64,000 nt of DNA from Acidobacteriaceae bacterium (GTDB lineage Bacteria; Acidobacteriota; Terriglobia; Bryobacterales; Bryobacteraceae). Of the stretch, positions 1 through 9,368 are shown in pieces. Made by a program: the position numbers and the translations under genes. The first letter of the stretch is position 1; the number at the start of each line of letters is the position of its first letter. Below the pieces are notes generated by a model, which searched no databases, was not told where the DNA came from, and worked only from the letters and a program-made list of their open reading frames with translations. The stretch covers positions 25,598-89,597 of the forward strand of contig JAFAMD010000065.1 in the NCBI GenBank assembly GCA_019233755.1. Direction: 5' to 3'.

Positions 1-572
1 ATTCCTTCTTTGCTGATGAGCGCAGTAAACTCGACCACTCCTTGAACCCGGGCTGCTTTTGCGGCGGAGGGATACACCGGCATCACCTTCCGGATGAGGT
101 TCGATTCAATAATACTGCCCACGCGTACCGGTCCCCTCGGCTTCTCTGTTTTCGCGATGGTTGGAGGAAGCGGTGGTGGCTCTGGCACGGACCCCGCTGC
201 GCCATATGGTACGCCGCGGATATCATCATTCTGTGTGATAAAGCCGGTGCTCAGGCTGATCAATGGCGCTTCCATCTCACTTACTTTATTGATCTGCTTC
301 GGGATCTCGGCAGGTGCGTACAATATCTGCGGATGGAAGAGGCGACGGGTCACCACCGCGGCGCGCTTTATCGGCGCAGCCGCAGCCGCGAGGGGCGGCC
401 GCGCCGGAGCGACTAACTCGCTCTTTAGCTGCGCCGACGGCAGTACCTGCGTGTAAACCAGGGGTAGTAGAATCAACGCGCAGATACCAGCAATCTGCAG
501 TAAGAGAGACAAGACAAGCGTGTAAGTCTTCTTAGTGGGCTGGGTTTCATCCACGAAGGTCTGTTCAAACAT
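1..572 (-). CDS. TonB energy transducer (partial, cut by window edge)
   Basis: The reading frame starts at the ATG at 572 and runs off the left edge, giving about 190 residues. The protein has a short cytoplasmic N-terminus, one membrane segment at about residues 19-36, an Ala/Pro-rich periplasmic linker, and the beginning of the TonB C-terminal domain (motif VMPVYPSAAKAARVQG followed by VEFTALISKEG). TonB carries proton-motive energy from the ExbB/ExbD complex to outer-membrane receptors. A TonB-dependent receptor lies about 10 kb away, but a link between the two is only a guess. The gene follows purC-cvpA-gph on the same strand with a 75-bp gap. Confidence 0.85.
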   Translation of the reverse strand, partial: MFEQTFVDETQPTKKTYTLVLSLLLQIAGICALILLPLVYTQVLPSAQLKSELVAPARPPLAAAAAPIKRAAVVTRRLFHPQILYAPAEIPKQINKVSEMEAPLISLSTGFITQNDDIRGVPYGAAGSVPEPPPLPPTIAKTEKPRGPVRVGSIIESNLIRKVMPVYPSAAKAARVQGVVEFTALISKEG

Positions 573-647
573 CGCTTCAACCTCAGTTACTGCCTAAGAC
601 ACCGAGGTCTCGTTCGATGTTCCCGCGCGGCTCGCAGAACTCAGCGC

Positions 648-1301
648 CTATGTGTTAAGCAGCAAGCCGACTGATCCAGCCAATTCGCGCGGTTCGCGAA
701 CCGTGATGTCCGGCGGGAAGGCCGCAAACGTTTCAGGCTGAAAACCCCATAAGACGCCGCAGCTTCGCACGCCTGCATTCCGTGCGGTCTGTACGTCTAC
801 CGCGCTGTCGCCGATCATGAGAGTTTCTTCCGGCCTCGCAGCACCCTCTTGCATGAGGGTAAGGATGCCAACCGGGTCCGGCTTCTTGCCCGCCAGGCTG
901 TCGCCGCCATAGACGCGCATGAAGTAGTCTCCCAGTCCGAGCGCACCAATGATGTCGAAACTGATTCGCCCGGGTTTGTTCGTGAGAACGGCCAGCTTAT
1001 GCTTTTCTGCGGCCAGTTCTTGAACCGACTCGCGAACCCCCGGATACAGCCGGGTATTCTCTATCGCATGCGTTCTGTAGAACTTCATGAAGTACTGCAG
1101 CGCAGACTCGATGAGCTCTTCGGTCGCATCGGGCCCCATCGCCCTCCGCACCAGCATCGCCACGCCATTCCCCACATAGGAACCGACAGTCTCTTCATCC
1201 AGCGGCGGAAGCCCGAAGTGCTCACGCGTAGCGTTGGTTGAGATCGTCAGATCCTTCTTCGAATTAATGAGTGTTCCGTCTAGATCAAAAATGAGTAGCA
1301 A
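648..1301 (-). CDS. gph: HAD phosphatase, phosphoglycolate phosphatase-like
   Basis: The 217-residue protein is a HAD subfamily IA hydrolase. Motif I is FDLDGTLINS with the nucleophile Asp6 and general acid/base Asp8. Motif II is VLTNKPG near residue 105, and motif III/IV is KKPDPVG followed by MIGDSAVDVQTARNAG. The closest recognised family is phosphoglycolate phosphatase, but HAD substrate assignment from sequence is weak. The frame opens at a TTG codon at 1301 because an in-frame stop lies two codons upstream. It follows cvpA by 14 bp and is probably co-transcribed with purC-cvpA. Confidence 0.8.
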   Translation of the reverse strand: MLLIFDLDGTLINSKKDLTISTNATREHFGLPPLDEETVGSYVGNGVAMLVRRAMGPDATEELIESALQYFMKFYRTHAIENTRLYPGVRESVQELAAEKHKLAVLTNKPGRISFDIIGALGLGDYFMRVYGGDSLAGKKPDPVGILTLMQEGAARPEETLMIGDSAVDVQTARNAGVRSCGVLWGFQPETFAAFPPDITVREPRELAGSVGLLLNT

Positions 1302-1315
1302 CTTTCATTGTCGCG

Positions 1316-1885
1316 TCATGCCTTTGACGGGACGACCGGGGCCGGCCGCGCTGCCGGCTCAGACCAAAGCTGCTTTAACTTTCCCCATTGCTGCGTGAAG
1401 GAGTCCTTCAGTTCGCGCGGCGCGATTTCTACCAGCGTTGCTGCCACCTGGCTGGCGTAGGGCAGCACGCGTGAGTTTTCGAGGTAGCTGGGCGCCGGGG
1501 ACGGCGAGAATGCGATCAAAATGTTCGCAAGCACCGCCACCACCAGTACGCCCCGCAATAAGCCTGCTACGCCGCCCAGAAAGTGATTGAACCACGAAAG
1601 GCCGATCCATCTGAAGATCCGCGATAGCAGCGCCGCCACAAGCGACCCGAGTAGGACCACTGCAAGAAATATCGCGAAAAACCCCAGAATATTTGCGGCG
1701 GTCACCGAACTGATGTAAGGCGTCAGTTTTGCCGCGACCAGGCGATAGCACCAGAAGCCGGCGATGATGCCCGCAATCATCGCAATCAGCCCGACAACCA
1801 CGCGTGCGAGCCCCGAGCGCAAGCCCGAGATGCCCGACATCAGAATCAGGAATCCCAAGGCAAGATCGAACCAGTTGAAACTCAT
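1316..1885 (-). CDS. CvpA family membrane protein
   Basis: This is a 189-residue membrane protein with four predicted hydrophobic helices and the CvpA start pattern (NWFDLALGFLILMSGISGLRSG). CvpA proteins are named after colicin V production, and their biochemical role is not settled. The N-terminal ATG overlaps the purC stop codon by 4 bp, indicating translational coupling. The C-terminus is a Pro/Ala-rich tail. Genomic pairing of cvpA with purine genes is common in bacteria. Confidence 0.85.
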   Translation of the reverse strand: MSFNWFDLALGFLILMSGISGLRSGLARVVVGLIAMIAGIIAGFWCYRLVAAKLTPYISSVTAANILGFFAIFLAVVLLGSLVAALLSRIFRWIGLSWFNHFLGGVAGLLRGVLVVAVLANILIAFSPSPAPSYLENSRVLPYASQVAATLVEIAPRELKDSFTQQWGKLKQLWSEPAARPAPVVPSKA

Positions 1886-2793
1886 TCTTTGTCAGCGAGC
1901 GTAGCCAGCATCCGCCCTGTTATGCGAGTATACGCCTCCTGGTATTTCTCGCTGGTCCTCTGGATAACCTCCTCGGGAAGCGCCGGGGCCGGCGGGCGTT
2001 TGTCCCAGGAAAGCGTCTCCAGGTAGTCCCGCACGTACTGCTTGTCGAAGGAGAGCTGCGGCCCTCCTGGCGAATAACTGTCTACCGGCCAGTATCGCGA
2101 TGAATCCGGCGTCAAGACCTCATCTGCCAGCACCAGTTCGCCCGCGATGAAGCCGAATTCGAATTTCGTGTCCGCCAGGATGATCCCGCGCTCCTGTGTG
2201 TATCGGGCGGCCCTGTTGTAGATATTCAGGGTGTAATCCCTCAATTTTTCGGCCAGTTCCATCCCTAGCAGGTTCGCGACATAGGAGAACGACACGTTCA
2301 TGTCGTGCCCGGTTTGCGCCTTGGTGGCCGGAGTGAAGATCGGTTCCGGCAACCGGTCTCCGTCCCGCAGGCCGGCCGGCAGCGGTATGCCGCACACCGT
2401 CCCATGCTCGCGATACTCCTTCCAGCCCGAGCCTGCCAGGTACCCTCTTGCGACACACTCTACTTGCACCATGTCGGCTTTCCTTACCAGCATGGAACGC
2501 CCTTTGAGTACCTTGCGGTAGGGCGCCAGTTCCTTGGGGTACTCGTTCACGTCCGCTGTCAGTAGATGCGATTGAACCGTCTTCCGCAAGAATTCAAACC
2601 AGAACAGCGACATCTGCGTCAGCACGCGTCCCTTGCACGGTATGCCGCTGCCTAAAATGCAGTCAAAGGCAGAGATGCGGTCTGAAGCGATAAACAACAG
2701 TGTGTCGCCTAAATCGTAAATGTCTCGAACCTTGCCGCGCGCCACCAGCGGCAACGGCAGCTTCGTATCGAGTATGACTTCGTCCCGGCACAT
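1882..2793 (-). CDS. purC: Phosphoribosylaminoimidazole-succinocarboxamide synthase
   Basis: The 303-residue protein is a SAICAR synthase. It ligates aspartate to CAIR with ATP hydrolysis in the cytoplasmic purine pathway. Visible family motifs are the opening LPLVARGKVRDIYDLGD, the ATP-binding segment FIASDRISAFDCILGSGIP, the substrate loop ECVARGYLAGSGWKEY, and LADTKFEFGF with metal/nucleotide contacts. Its length fits the long (about 300-residue) form rather than the 240-residue E. coli-type form. It heads the minus-strand cluster purC-cvpA-gph. Confidence 0.95.
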   Translation of the reverse strand: MCRDEVILDTKLPLPLVARGKVRDIYDLGDTLLFIASDRISAFDCILGSGIPCKGRVLTQMSLFWFEFLRKTVQSHLLTADVNEYPKELAPYRKVLKGRSMLVRKADMVQVECVARGYLAGSGWKEYREHGTVCGIPLPAGLRDGDRLPEPIFTPATKAQTGHDMNVSFSYVANLLGMELAEKLRDYTLNIYNRAARYTQERGIILADTKFEFGFIAGELVLADEVLTPDSSRYWPVDSYSPGGPQLSFDKQYVRDYLETLSWDKRPPAPALPEEVIQRTSEKYQEAYTRITGRMLATLADKE

Positions 2794-2953
2794 TTAATCT
2801 GAGTATCCCAGAGGAGTTTCAACTGAACTGGTTTGGAAAAAACTCAGCGTGCAGGCAAGAATTGCCGGAGAATACCTGAAATTCCGCCGCAGGCCAGTCA
2901 CTTAGCTCTTTGGCGTGTTGATTGCTTCCGTCAAAGTGGAAGGAGATCCTTGA

Positions 2954-3202
2954 ATGAATGCAGATCAATTCGAAGGGAAATGGAAACAACTGAAAGGCGC
3001 GGTGAAACAGCGTTGGGGCAAGCTCACCGACGACGACCTTACTAAATTGAGTGGCAAAAAGGACGAACTGGTCGGCCGCATCCAGGAACGCTACGGGATC
3101 ACCCGCGAGCAGGCCGAAAAGGAAGCGGACGAGTGGGCGGCGGCAACCGCCTCGGACTTGGACAAGCCGGGTCTCGGGGCGCATGCTGGCCGCCGCGGCT
3201 AA
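2954..3202 (+). CDS. CsbD family stress protein
   Basis: This 82-residue hydrophilic protein carries the CsbD signature (MNADQFEGKWKQLKGAVKQ then WGKLTDDDL and GKKDELVGRIQERYG). The family is general-stress induced in Bacillus and E. coli (YjbJ) and has no assigned biochemical activity. The start is supported by an AAGGAGAT ribosome-binding site just upstream. A strong intrinsic terminator follows, so it is probably a single-gene transcript. Confidence 0.9.
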   Translation: MNADQFEGKWKQLKGAVKQRWGKLTDDDLTKLSGKKDELVGRIQERYGITREQAEKEADEWAAATASDLDKPGLGAHAGRRG

Positions 3203-3221
3203 ACGGATCGAATACTATTTC

Positions 3222-3260
3222 GGGCGGTGCTGCCACGTTGGCAGTTTCCGCCCTTTTTTT
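3222..3260 (+). terminator. Intrinsic terminator after csbD gene
   Basis: The arms GGGCGGTGCTGCCA and TGGCAGTTTCCGCCC flank a 3-nt loop and are followed by seven T residues. The stem has one small internal asymmetry. It lies 19 bp after the csbD stop and ends 22 bp before the next gene, so that gene needs its own initiation or readthrough. Confidence 0.85.
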
Positions 3261-3282
3261 GTCTGCCGATAAACTATGGACG

Positions 3283-4149
3283 ATGGATGCCGCGTTTCGC
3301 TTTGCACTGTGCAATGAACTCTTCCAGGGTGTCTCTCTGAGGCAAACATGCGAAGCGGTTCGCCGGCTCGGGTATGCCGGTCTGGAGATCGCGCCCTTCA
3401 CTCTCGCCGACGATCCGGTTGCGTTGCCCCGGTCCGCCCGGCACGAAATTCGCGCCATCATTGCCGAATCCGGCCTCTCATTCGCCGGGCTGCACTGGTT
3501 GCTGGCGGCGCCTGCCGGTATGCACGTGACGACACCCGACGAGGCTCTGCGGCGGCGTTCCTGGAACTACTTGCGTCACCTCGTCGATCTGTGTGCCGAT
3601 CTCGCAGGCAATAACGCGGGGCACAATGGAGTCATGGTCTTTGGCTCGCCCAAGCAGCGTTCTACCACCGGCGGCATCGATCGCGAGGATGCGATTCGAA
3701 TCTTCACCGCCGAATTGGCGCGCCTCGCTCCGCACGCGGAACAGCACGGCGTGACGATTCTGGTCGAAGCCTTGCCCGCGGATCAAAGCGATGTGATCAA
3801 CTCTCTGGCCGAAGCTGTCCATATTGTGAAACAGATCGGCAATCCCGCGGTCCAAACCATGTTTGACGTCCACAATGCCGTGAATGAAGACCTCGCGCAT
3901 GCAGATCTCCTCGAGAGGTATTTCCCCTTCATCCGCCATGTGCACGTGAACGAGGTCGACGGCCGCGAGCCCGGCTCGGGCTCGTACGATTTCGCCGCCC
4001 TGCTTACTCGTCTCGACAAACTCAAATACTCTGGATGGATTTCGTTGGAAGTGTTCGATTTCAGCCGTGATGCCGGTGAAGTCGCAAGCCGCGCTTTGTC
4101 GCATCTCAAATCGTCACTGCCGGCTGCAACCGTTTCTCAAACCATATGA
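3283..4149 (+). CDS. TIM-barrel sugar isomerase/epimerase, hydroxypyruvate isomerase-like
   Basis: The 288-residue protein belongs to the xylose-isomerase-like (AP endonuclease 2) TIM-barrel family. Visible features are the opening FALCNELFQGVSLRQTC, the strand-end metal-ligand segments ILVEALP and MFDVHNAV, and RHVHVNEVDGREPGSGSYDF, which is typical of hydroxypyruvate isomerase and related enzymes. Exact substrate is not assignable. I chose the ATG at 3283 because the frame upstream of it overlaps the csbD gene and its terminator. The stop overlaps the epimerase start in ATGA, so the two are coupled. Confidence 0.8.
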   Translation: MDAAFRFALCNELFQGVSLRQTCEAVRRLGYAGLEIAPFTLADDPVALPRSARHEIRAIIAESGLSFAGLHWLLAAPAGMHVTTPDEALRRRSWNYLRHLVDLCADLAGNNAGHNGVMVFGSPKQRSTTGGIDREDAIRIFTAELARLAPHAEQHGVTILVEALPADQSDVINSLAEAVHIVKQIGNPAVQTMFDVHNAVNEDLAHADLLERYFPFIRHVHVNEVDGREPGSGSYDFAALLTRLDKLKYSGWISLEVFDFSRDAGEVASRALSHLKSSLPAATVSQTI

Positions 4150-5126
4150 ATCGTTACATTGTTACAGGCGGCGCGGGCTTCATCGGCTCTGCGCTCGTGA
4201 GAGGATTGCTGGCGCAAGGCGGCCGGGTCCACGTCATCGATAACCTCTCCACCGGTAATCTGGACAATCTCGAAGATATTGCCGACCAGATCACCGTTCA
4301 TGAGTTCGACATTTGCGATTATGACCGGATCGCGCCCGTGATTGCGGGCGCGCAACGCGTCTTCCACCTCGCCGCTCTGCCATCGGTTCCGAAATCGATT
4401 CTCGATCCCGTGCCGAGCCACCAAAGCAACATTGACGGCACTTTCAACGTATTTCGAGCTGCCGCCGAGGGGAAGGTAGGGCGCGTTGTCTATGCGGCCT
4501 CTTCCTCTGCCTACGGCGACACTCCTGCGCTGCCAAAAGTAGAGACCATGACGCCGCAGCCCAAGTCTCCCTACGCGCTCCAGAAGCTCGTAGGTGAGTA
4601 CTACGCCGCCATCTTCTCCGAGTGTTTCAACCTCGAAACGGTGTCGCTGCGCTTCTTCAATGTCTTCGGCCCGCGCCAGGACCCGACGAGCGTCTACTCC
4701 GGCGTTCTCTCGATCTTTCTCACCTGCCTGATTGAGCGCCGCAGTCCCACCATCTTCGGCGACGGAGAGCAGTCGCGTGACTTCACCTACGTTGAAGACG
4801 TGGTCAAGCTTCTGCTGAAAGCGTCTGAAGCGCGCGGCGTATCGGGCAAGGTGTTTAACGCAGGTAACGGCGGCCGCTACACGCTCAACGAAACATGGCG
4901 CCTGCTGCAGAAACTCGAGGGCGTCAACCTGCCGGCTCAATACGGGCCGCCTCGCGCCGGCGACGTGCGGGATTCCCAGGCCGATACCACGGCCGCGGTC
5001 CAGGAACTTCGCCACGCCCCTCAATTTACCTTCGAGCAGGGGCTTCGCCTGACTCTCGATTGGTATCGTGCCGATGTCGCTCGCAAGCAGGGCCGCGTGG
5101 CCGCAGGCGCGAATCTCGTTTCGTAA
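4146..5126 (+). CDS. NAD-dependent nucleotide-sugar epimerase/dehydratase (SDR)
   Basis: The 326-residue protein is an extended short-chain dehydrogenase. The Rossmann motif GGAGFIGSALVRG lies at residues 8-20, the catalytic Ser-Tyr-Lys set is ASSSAYG plus SPYALQKLVGEYY, and FNVFGPRQDP and DFTYVEDVV are typical of UDP-glucose 4-epimerase relatives. It probably modifies a nucleotide sugar for envelope polysaccharide. The substrate is not determinable. It is translationally coupled to the upstream isomerase gene, which suggests a small sugar-metabolism unit. Confidence 0.85.
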   Translation: MNRYIVTGGAGFIGSALVRGLLAQGGRVHVIDNLSTGNLDNLEDIADQITVHEFDICDYDRIAPVIAGAQRVFHLAALPSVPKSILDPVPSHQSNIDGTFNVFRAAAEGKVGRVVYAASSSAYGDTPALPKVETMTPQPKSPYALQKLVGEYYAAIFSECFNLETVSLRFFNVFGPRQDPTSVYSGVLSIFLTCLIERRSPTIFGDGEQSRDFTYVEDVVKLLLKASEARGVSGKVFNAGNGGRYTLNETWRLLQKLEGVNLPAQYGPPRAGDVRDSQADTTAAVQELRHAPQFTFEQGLRLTLDWYRADVARKQGRVAAGANLVS

Positions 5127-5153
5127 TCACCTGCGCTGCGACCGAAGGAAACT

Positions 5154-5822
5154 GTGAACGATTCATTTCGCCTCGGAAACGACGGCATCTATCGCTGCGA
5201 TGCGTTTCAGCAGTTCGTTTGGCAAAAACACGGTTTTGGAACTCGCGCCGCCAATCCCGATGACTGCGTGACGCTTCGCCAGATCCATTCCAACCAGGTG
5301 GTAAACGCCAACGGCTTGAAAGACCGCGAGAGGGAGGGCGACGCGCTCGTGACAGACCTCATCGGCAGAAGCATAGCCATCCGGACCGCCGATTGCGTCC
5401 CTATCCTGCTTCTCGATTCCCGCACTCGTGCCGTGGCTTCGATCCATGCCGGCTGGCGTGGCACGGTTGGCGAAATTGCGAAGCGCACGCTCGAAAGAAT
5501 GGAGGAAGACTTCGAATCCGACCCCGCCGATGTATACGCCGCGATCGGCCCCTGCATTCGCGCCTGTTGTTACGAGGTTGGTTCCGAAGTCGCAGATCAG
5601 TTTGAACCGGATCTTTCAAATACGTACTCAATTAAGCCGGGAAAGCGAACGGTAGATCTCGCTGGGGCGAACCGGCGCCAGTTGCTTGCTACGGGCGTTG
5701 GCCCGGAGCATATCTTCGATTGTGGTCTTTGCACCACATGCCTCTGCGAGCAGTTCTTCTCCTACCGCCGCCAGCCCGAGCATCCCGGCCGCATGCTGTC
5801 CGCCATCGCGCGCCTCGGCTGA
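5154..5822 (+). CDS. pgeF: Laccase-domain protein, PgeF/YfiH family
   Basis: The 222-residue protein is of the YfiH/PgeF family, known as polyphenol oxidase-like or purine nucleoside phosphorylase enzymes; in E. coli it edits misincorporated L-Ser in peptidoglycan. Zinc-site elements are visible: IHSNQVV, SIHAGWRGTVG with its His, and GPCIRACCYEVG. The C-terminus has the usual CTTC motif and FSYRR. The start codon is GTG at 5154. It follows the epimerase gene by 27 bp. Confidence 0.85.
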   Translation: MNDSFRLGNDGIYRCDAFQQFVWQKHGFGTRAANPDDCVTLRQIHSNQVVNANGLKDREREGDALVTDLIGRSIAIRTADCVPILLLDSRTRAVASIHAGWRGTVGEIAKRTLERMEEDFESDPADVYAAIGPCIRACCYEVGSEVADQFEPDLSNTYSIKPGKRTVDLAGANRRQLLATGVGPEHIFDCGLCTTCLCEQFFSYRRQPEHPGRMLSAIARLG

Positions 5823-5894
5823 CCTGCTTTTTCCCAGCTAACGAAACCGCCAGTGTGGTAGTCTCCTTCGCGGACCCCTAAGAAGGAGAAATCG

Positions 5895-6320
5895 ATGGAT
5901 CGTAAAGCGAAGGCTCAATGGCGTGGTGACTTGATGTCCGGCACGGGCACTATCTCAACGGCGAGTGGTGTCCTTTCAAACTCTCAGTACTCGTTCAAGA
6001 CTCGTTTTGAGCAAGGCATCGGAACGAATCCGGAGGAACTGCTTGCCGCCGCCCATGCCGGCTGCTTCTCCATGGCCCTCTCGCTCATGCTTCAGAACGA
6101 GGGACTGAAGGCCGACAGCATTGAAACAACCTGCACGATTTCACTCGAAAAGGAAGGCGAAGGGTTCGCCATCAAGCGAAGCCATCTCGATTTGAAAGCC
6201 AAAATTCCCGGCGCTTCGGAAGAGGCGTTTCAGCGGGCCACGCAAGCCGCCAAGGAGGGCTGCCCGGTATCGAAACTCTTCGATACCGAGATTACTCTGA
6301 ACGCGCAGCTCGAAAAGTGA
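5895..6320 (+). CDS. OsmC family peroxiredoxin
   Basis: The 141-residue protein reduces organic hydroperoxides through two conserved cysteines, seen here in [12 protein letters not shown] (about residue 57) and EGCPVSKLF (about residue 122). The N-terminal region [16 protein letters not shown] is typical of the OsmC branch rather than Ohr. An AAGGAG ribosome-binding site precedes the ATG. It is convergent with acs, with only 9 bp between the genes. Confidence 0.9.
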   Translation: MDRKAKAQWRGDLMSGTGTISTASGVLSNSQYSFKTRFEQGIGTNPEELLAAAHAGCFSMALSLMLQNEGLKADSIETTCTISLEKEGEGFAIKRSHLDLKAKIPGASEEAFQRATQAAKEGCPVSKLFDTEITLNAQLEK

Positions 6321-6329
6321 CGCTGCCGC

Positions 6330-8285
6330 CTAATCGTCATCGTGCTGGGATGCCAGTGCCGTGACGACGGTCAGATCTTCAAGCGTCGTCACATCGCCTG
6401 TTACGCCATTGCTGGCAATGATCTCGCGCAGCAGCCTGCGCATGATCTTTCCGCTGCGCGTCTTCGGCAGCGCATCAGTAAAGCGAATTTCCTCCGGCCG
6501 CGCGAACGGGCCAATCTCATGCGCCACCCATTGCCGTAATTCCTTGCCGAGTGCCGTGTGGTCCCAATCGCCCTTCTTGAGCGTCACGAAAGCGCACACC
6601 GCTTGCCCGGTGATCTCATGCGGCTTGCCGACTACCGCCGCTTCCGCCACCGCCGGATGATGCACCAGCGCGGACTCGATCTCCATTGTGCTCAGCCGGT
6701 GGCCGCTCACGTTCATGACATCGTCAACGCGACCCAGCACCCAGATGTAGCCGTTCTCGTCCCGCCGTGCCGCATCGCCTGTGAAATAAGCTCCGGGCAC
6801 GCGTGACCAGTATTGCTCCTCAAAACGCTTCGGGTCGCCCCAGATCGTCCGTACCATGCTCGGCCATGGCTCGCGGATAATCAGGAAGCCTTCACGGTTG
6901 TCCCCTACCGGTACTCCCCGCGTGTCGACAATATCAGGAATGATGCCGGGCAGCGGCAGCGTCGCCGATCCCGGTTTCAGCGGCACTACGCCCGGCATGG
7001 GAGCAATCATGATCGCTCCAGTCTCTGTCTGCCACCAGGTATCCGCAATCGGGCAGCGCCCTTTCCCGATCACGCGGTGAAACCACTCCCACGCCGCCGG
7101 ATTAATCGGTTCTCCCACAGATCCCAACAGCCGCAAACTCGAGAGATCGTGCGCTTCAGGCCACTTATCACCTTGCCGGATCAACGCGCGAATCGCCGTC
7201 GGGGAAGTATAGAAGACCGTCACCTTGTACTTCTCGACGATCTGCCAGAAACGATCGAACGCCGGATAATCGGGCGCGCCCTCATACATCACGACGCTCG
7301 CACCCGCAGTCAGCGGCCCATAGACCACGTAACTGTGGCCGGTCACCCAGCCCACGTCCGCGGTGCACCAGAAAACGTCGTCTTCCTGCAGATCGAAGAC
7401 CCACTTCATCGTCATCGACGTCTGCAGCAGGTACCCAGCGGTGGTGTGCAGGATGCCCTTCGGCTTGCCCGTGGTGCCGGAAGTGTAAAGTACAAACAGC
7501 GGATGCTCCGAATCCAGTTCTTCTGCCGGGCATGTCTCTGCCATCTGCACGAGTTGCGCGCCTGAAAACTGCTCATCCTGCTCATGCCACCAGAGGTCGC
7601 GGCCTTCCTTCCTAGGAATCGCCGAACCGGTGCGCCGGTAGACGATCACATTCCGTACGTCCGGGCATTCCAGCAAAGCTTCGTCCACGGCATCCTTCAG
7701 CCGGACTTCCTTCCCGCGCCGCCAGCCTCCGTCCGCGGTGATAACTACCCAGGCATCCAGGTCCTGTATGCGTGCCTTCAATGCCTCTGCCGAGAATCCG
7801 CCGAACACAACACTGTGCGGGATGCCCAGCCGCGCACATGCCAGCATCGCGATGACGGCCTCCGGAATCATGGGCATGTAGATGACCGCGCGATCGCCCG
7901 TTTTGTATCCCAACTGCCTCAGAATCGTTGCAAAACGCGAAACCAGCCGCTGCAGTTCCTCGTACGTGATGATTCGCTGATCGCCCGGCTCGCCTTCCCA
8001 GATGATGGCCGGCTTTGTTTTACGTTCGCTGGCCGCATGCCGGTCCACGCAGTTGTAACAGGCGTTGATCTTGCCACCCGTGAACCACTTGGCATTCGGC
8101 GGATCCCATTCGAGCGTCTGCGCAAATGGACGGAACCACGCGAGTTCCTGTGATGCCAGCTCAGACCAGAATTTTGGGGGGTCTTGCCGGGCGCGATCGT
8201 ATAGCTCGCGATACGCGTCCATGCCTTTCACGTTGGCACGTGCCACAAACTCTGCGCTTGGAGGATAGATTTTGAGGTCGCTCAT
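6330..8285 (-). CDS. acs: Acetyl-CoA synthetase
   Basis: The 651-residue AMP-forming enzyme activates acetate to acetyl-CoA. The adenylate-forming core P-loop is [13 protein letters not shown]. It has WWQTETG in the acetate-pocket region, a hinge aspartate in [14 protein letters not shown], and the C-terminal catalytic lysine in [14 protein letters not shown], the usual site of regulatory acetylation. Length and motif order match full-length Acs. It is divergent from the DUF2905 gene across a 75-bp region containing a perfect 9-bp inverted repeat. Confidence 0.96.
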   Translation of the reverse strand: MSDLKIYPPSAEFVARANVKGMDAYRELYDRARQDPPKFWSELASQELAWFRPFAQTLEWDPPNAKWFTGGKINACYNCVDRHAASERKTKPAIIWEGEPGDQRIITYEELQRLVSRFATILRQLGYKTGDRAVIYMPMIPEAVIAMLACARLGIPHSVVFGGFSAEALKARIQDLDAWVVITADGGWRRGKEVRLKDAVDEALLECPDVRNVIVYRRTGSAIPRKEGRDLWWHEQDEQFSGAQLVQMAETCPAEELDSEHPLFVLYTSGTTGKPKGILHTTAGYLLQTSMTMKWVFDLQEDDVFWCTADVGWVTGHSYVVYGPLTAGASVVMYEGAPDYPAFDRFWQIVEKYKVTVFYTSPTAIRALIRQGDKWPEAHDLSSLRLLGSVGEPINPAAWEWFHRVIGKGRCPIADTWWQTETGAIMIAPMPGVVPLKPGSATLPLPGIIPDIVDTRGVPVGDNREGFLIIREPWPSMVRTIWGDPKRFEEQYWSRVPGAYFTGDAARRDENGYIWVLGRVDDVMNVSGHRLSTMEIESALVHHPAVAEAAVVGKPHEITGQAVCAFVTLKKGDWDHTALGKELRQWVAHEIGPFARPEEIRFTDALPKTRSGKIMRRLLREIIASNGVTGDVTTLEDLTVVTALASQHDDD

Positions 8286-8312
8286 GCGAAGTCGGCGTTA
8301 CTGCGGCCAGTG

Positions 8313-8339
8313 TAACGCAGCCATGGTCAAGCTGCGTTA
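8313..8339. promoter_or_regulatory. Perfect 9-bp inverted repeat between acs and DUF2905 gene
   Basis: TAACGCAGC and GCTGCGTTA are separated by 9 bp in the divergent acs/DUF2905 intergenic region. The lack of a T-tract and the position between two start codons favour an operator over a terminator. The regulator is unknown. Confidence 0.45.
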
Positions 8340-8360
8340 GGCTTGTAGCGAAGCAACTCT

Positions 8361-8582
8361 ATGGGCATTCAACTCGGCCGGCTGCTCATTCTGCTGGGCC
8401 TCTTCCTGGTAGCAGCCGGCGTGGTTGTTCTCATTGTGAACAGGCTCAACCTGCCGCTCGGCCGCTTGCCCGGAGACGTGGTCTATCGCGGCAAGAACAC
8501 AACCGTCTATTTCCCCTGGGTCACCTGTCTGCTTCTGAGCCTCTTGGGAACCGTGCTGCTCTGGCTTTTCAATCGGCGCTAA
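8361..8582 (+). CDS. DUF2905 family small membrane protein
   Basis: This 73-residue protein has two hydrophobic helices (about residues 5-27 and 51-70) joined by the conserved hydrophilic segment LNLPLGRLPGDVVYRGKNT, which defines DUF2905. The function of this widespread family is unknown. It ends 18 bp from the stop of convergently transcribed lepB. Confidence 0.85.
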   Translation: MGIQLGRLLILLGLFLVAAGVVVLIVNRLNLPLGRLPGDVVYRGKNTTVYFPWVTCLLLSLLGTVLLWLFNRR

Positions 8583-8600
8583 GGCCCGTGCTGTATCGGC

Positions 8601-9230
8601 TCAATGTACAGAGCCGATTTTATCCAGCGGCCAGAAAACGAAGACAGCTCTGCCATAGATCAGGTTGCGCGGCACGAATCCCCAGGCGCGGCTGTCATTC
8701 GACGAGGTGCGATGATCGCCCAACACAAAATAATCGTTCGGAGGGACGACGGTTGGCGGGTAAGGCCGGTCATCACGATACTCGGGCGGCACGTAATTTT
8801 CCGGCAGCTTCTTTCCGTTTAAGATCACATATCCGTCTTCGACTGCCACGGTATCGCCCGGCAGTCCGATTACGCGCTTGATATACGATTTCGTCGTGTC
8901 GTCCGGGTACCAGAACACTACCGTATCGCCCCGCTTGATATCGCCTAGTCCGAACTTATAGCTGAACTGGTTGATGAACAACCGCTCCTGATCGTAGAGA
9001 CTCGGCATCATGCTCGTGCCTTCTACCTTTACAGGACGGTAAAGAAACAAGATCACCAGAACGGCTATGAGGACTGAGAGCATCAGGTCCCGCAGCCATG
9101 CCATCGTCGCGATCATTGCCGATCGCGGGTGCTCATTACTCTGTCCCTGTCCAGATATGCCCAGCGGTGCCTGGATTTCCGGCACCACGCCTGGTCCGGG
9201 CACACTGATTTCGGATGCCGGGTCGCTCAT
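8601..9230 (-). CDS. lepB: Signal peptidase I
   Basis: The 209-residue membrane protease removes Sec signal peptides. One membrane anchor (about residues 48-65) follows a longer-than-usual hydrophilic N-terminus. The catalytic serine is Ser73 in VEGTSMMPSL and the general-base lysine is Lys118 in SYIKRVIGLPGD. GDHRTSSNDSRAWG is the conserved box near the C-terminus. It appears to be transcribed alone. Confidence 0.95.
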   Translation of the reverse strand: MSDPASEISVPGPGVVPEIQAPLGISGQGQSNEHPRSAMIATMAWLRDLMLSVLIAVLVILFLYRPVKVEGTSMMPSLYDQERLFINQFSYKFGLGDIKRGDTVVFWYPDDTTKSYIKRVIGLPGDTVAVEDGYVILNGKKLPENYVPPEYRDDRPYPPTVVPPNDYFVLGDHRTSSNDSRAWGFVPRNLIYGRAVFVFWPLDKIGSVH

Positions 9231-9368
9231 AAACTACAGACGCTTACTTATAGCTTACTAATTGAATACACTGGTACTGTGCCGCAGCCGAGAAGGCGCG
9301 GATGCATCGGTCCAGGTTTTTGGACGGGCGTCAGAAGTTTTTGGTTGCCCCGCAGGGCGTTTCGCTGC

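Noticed and set aside
3478..4104. Long minus-strand frame opposite the isomerase gene
   Set aside because: It mirrors the codon pattern of the real gene on the other strand and has no family motif.
4137..5024. Long minus-strand frame (295 codons) opposite the epimerase gene
   Set aside because: Antisense shadow of a well-supported SDR gene in GC-rich DNA.
5205..5225. Third copy of the GTTCGTTTGGC dispersed repeat
   Set aside because: It lies within pgeF and encodes conserved residues there; flanking bases do not match the intergenic copies.
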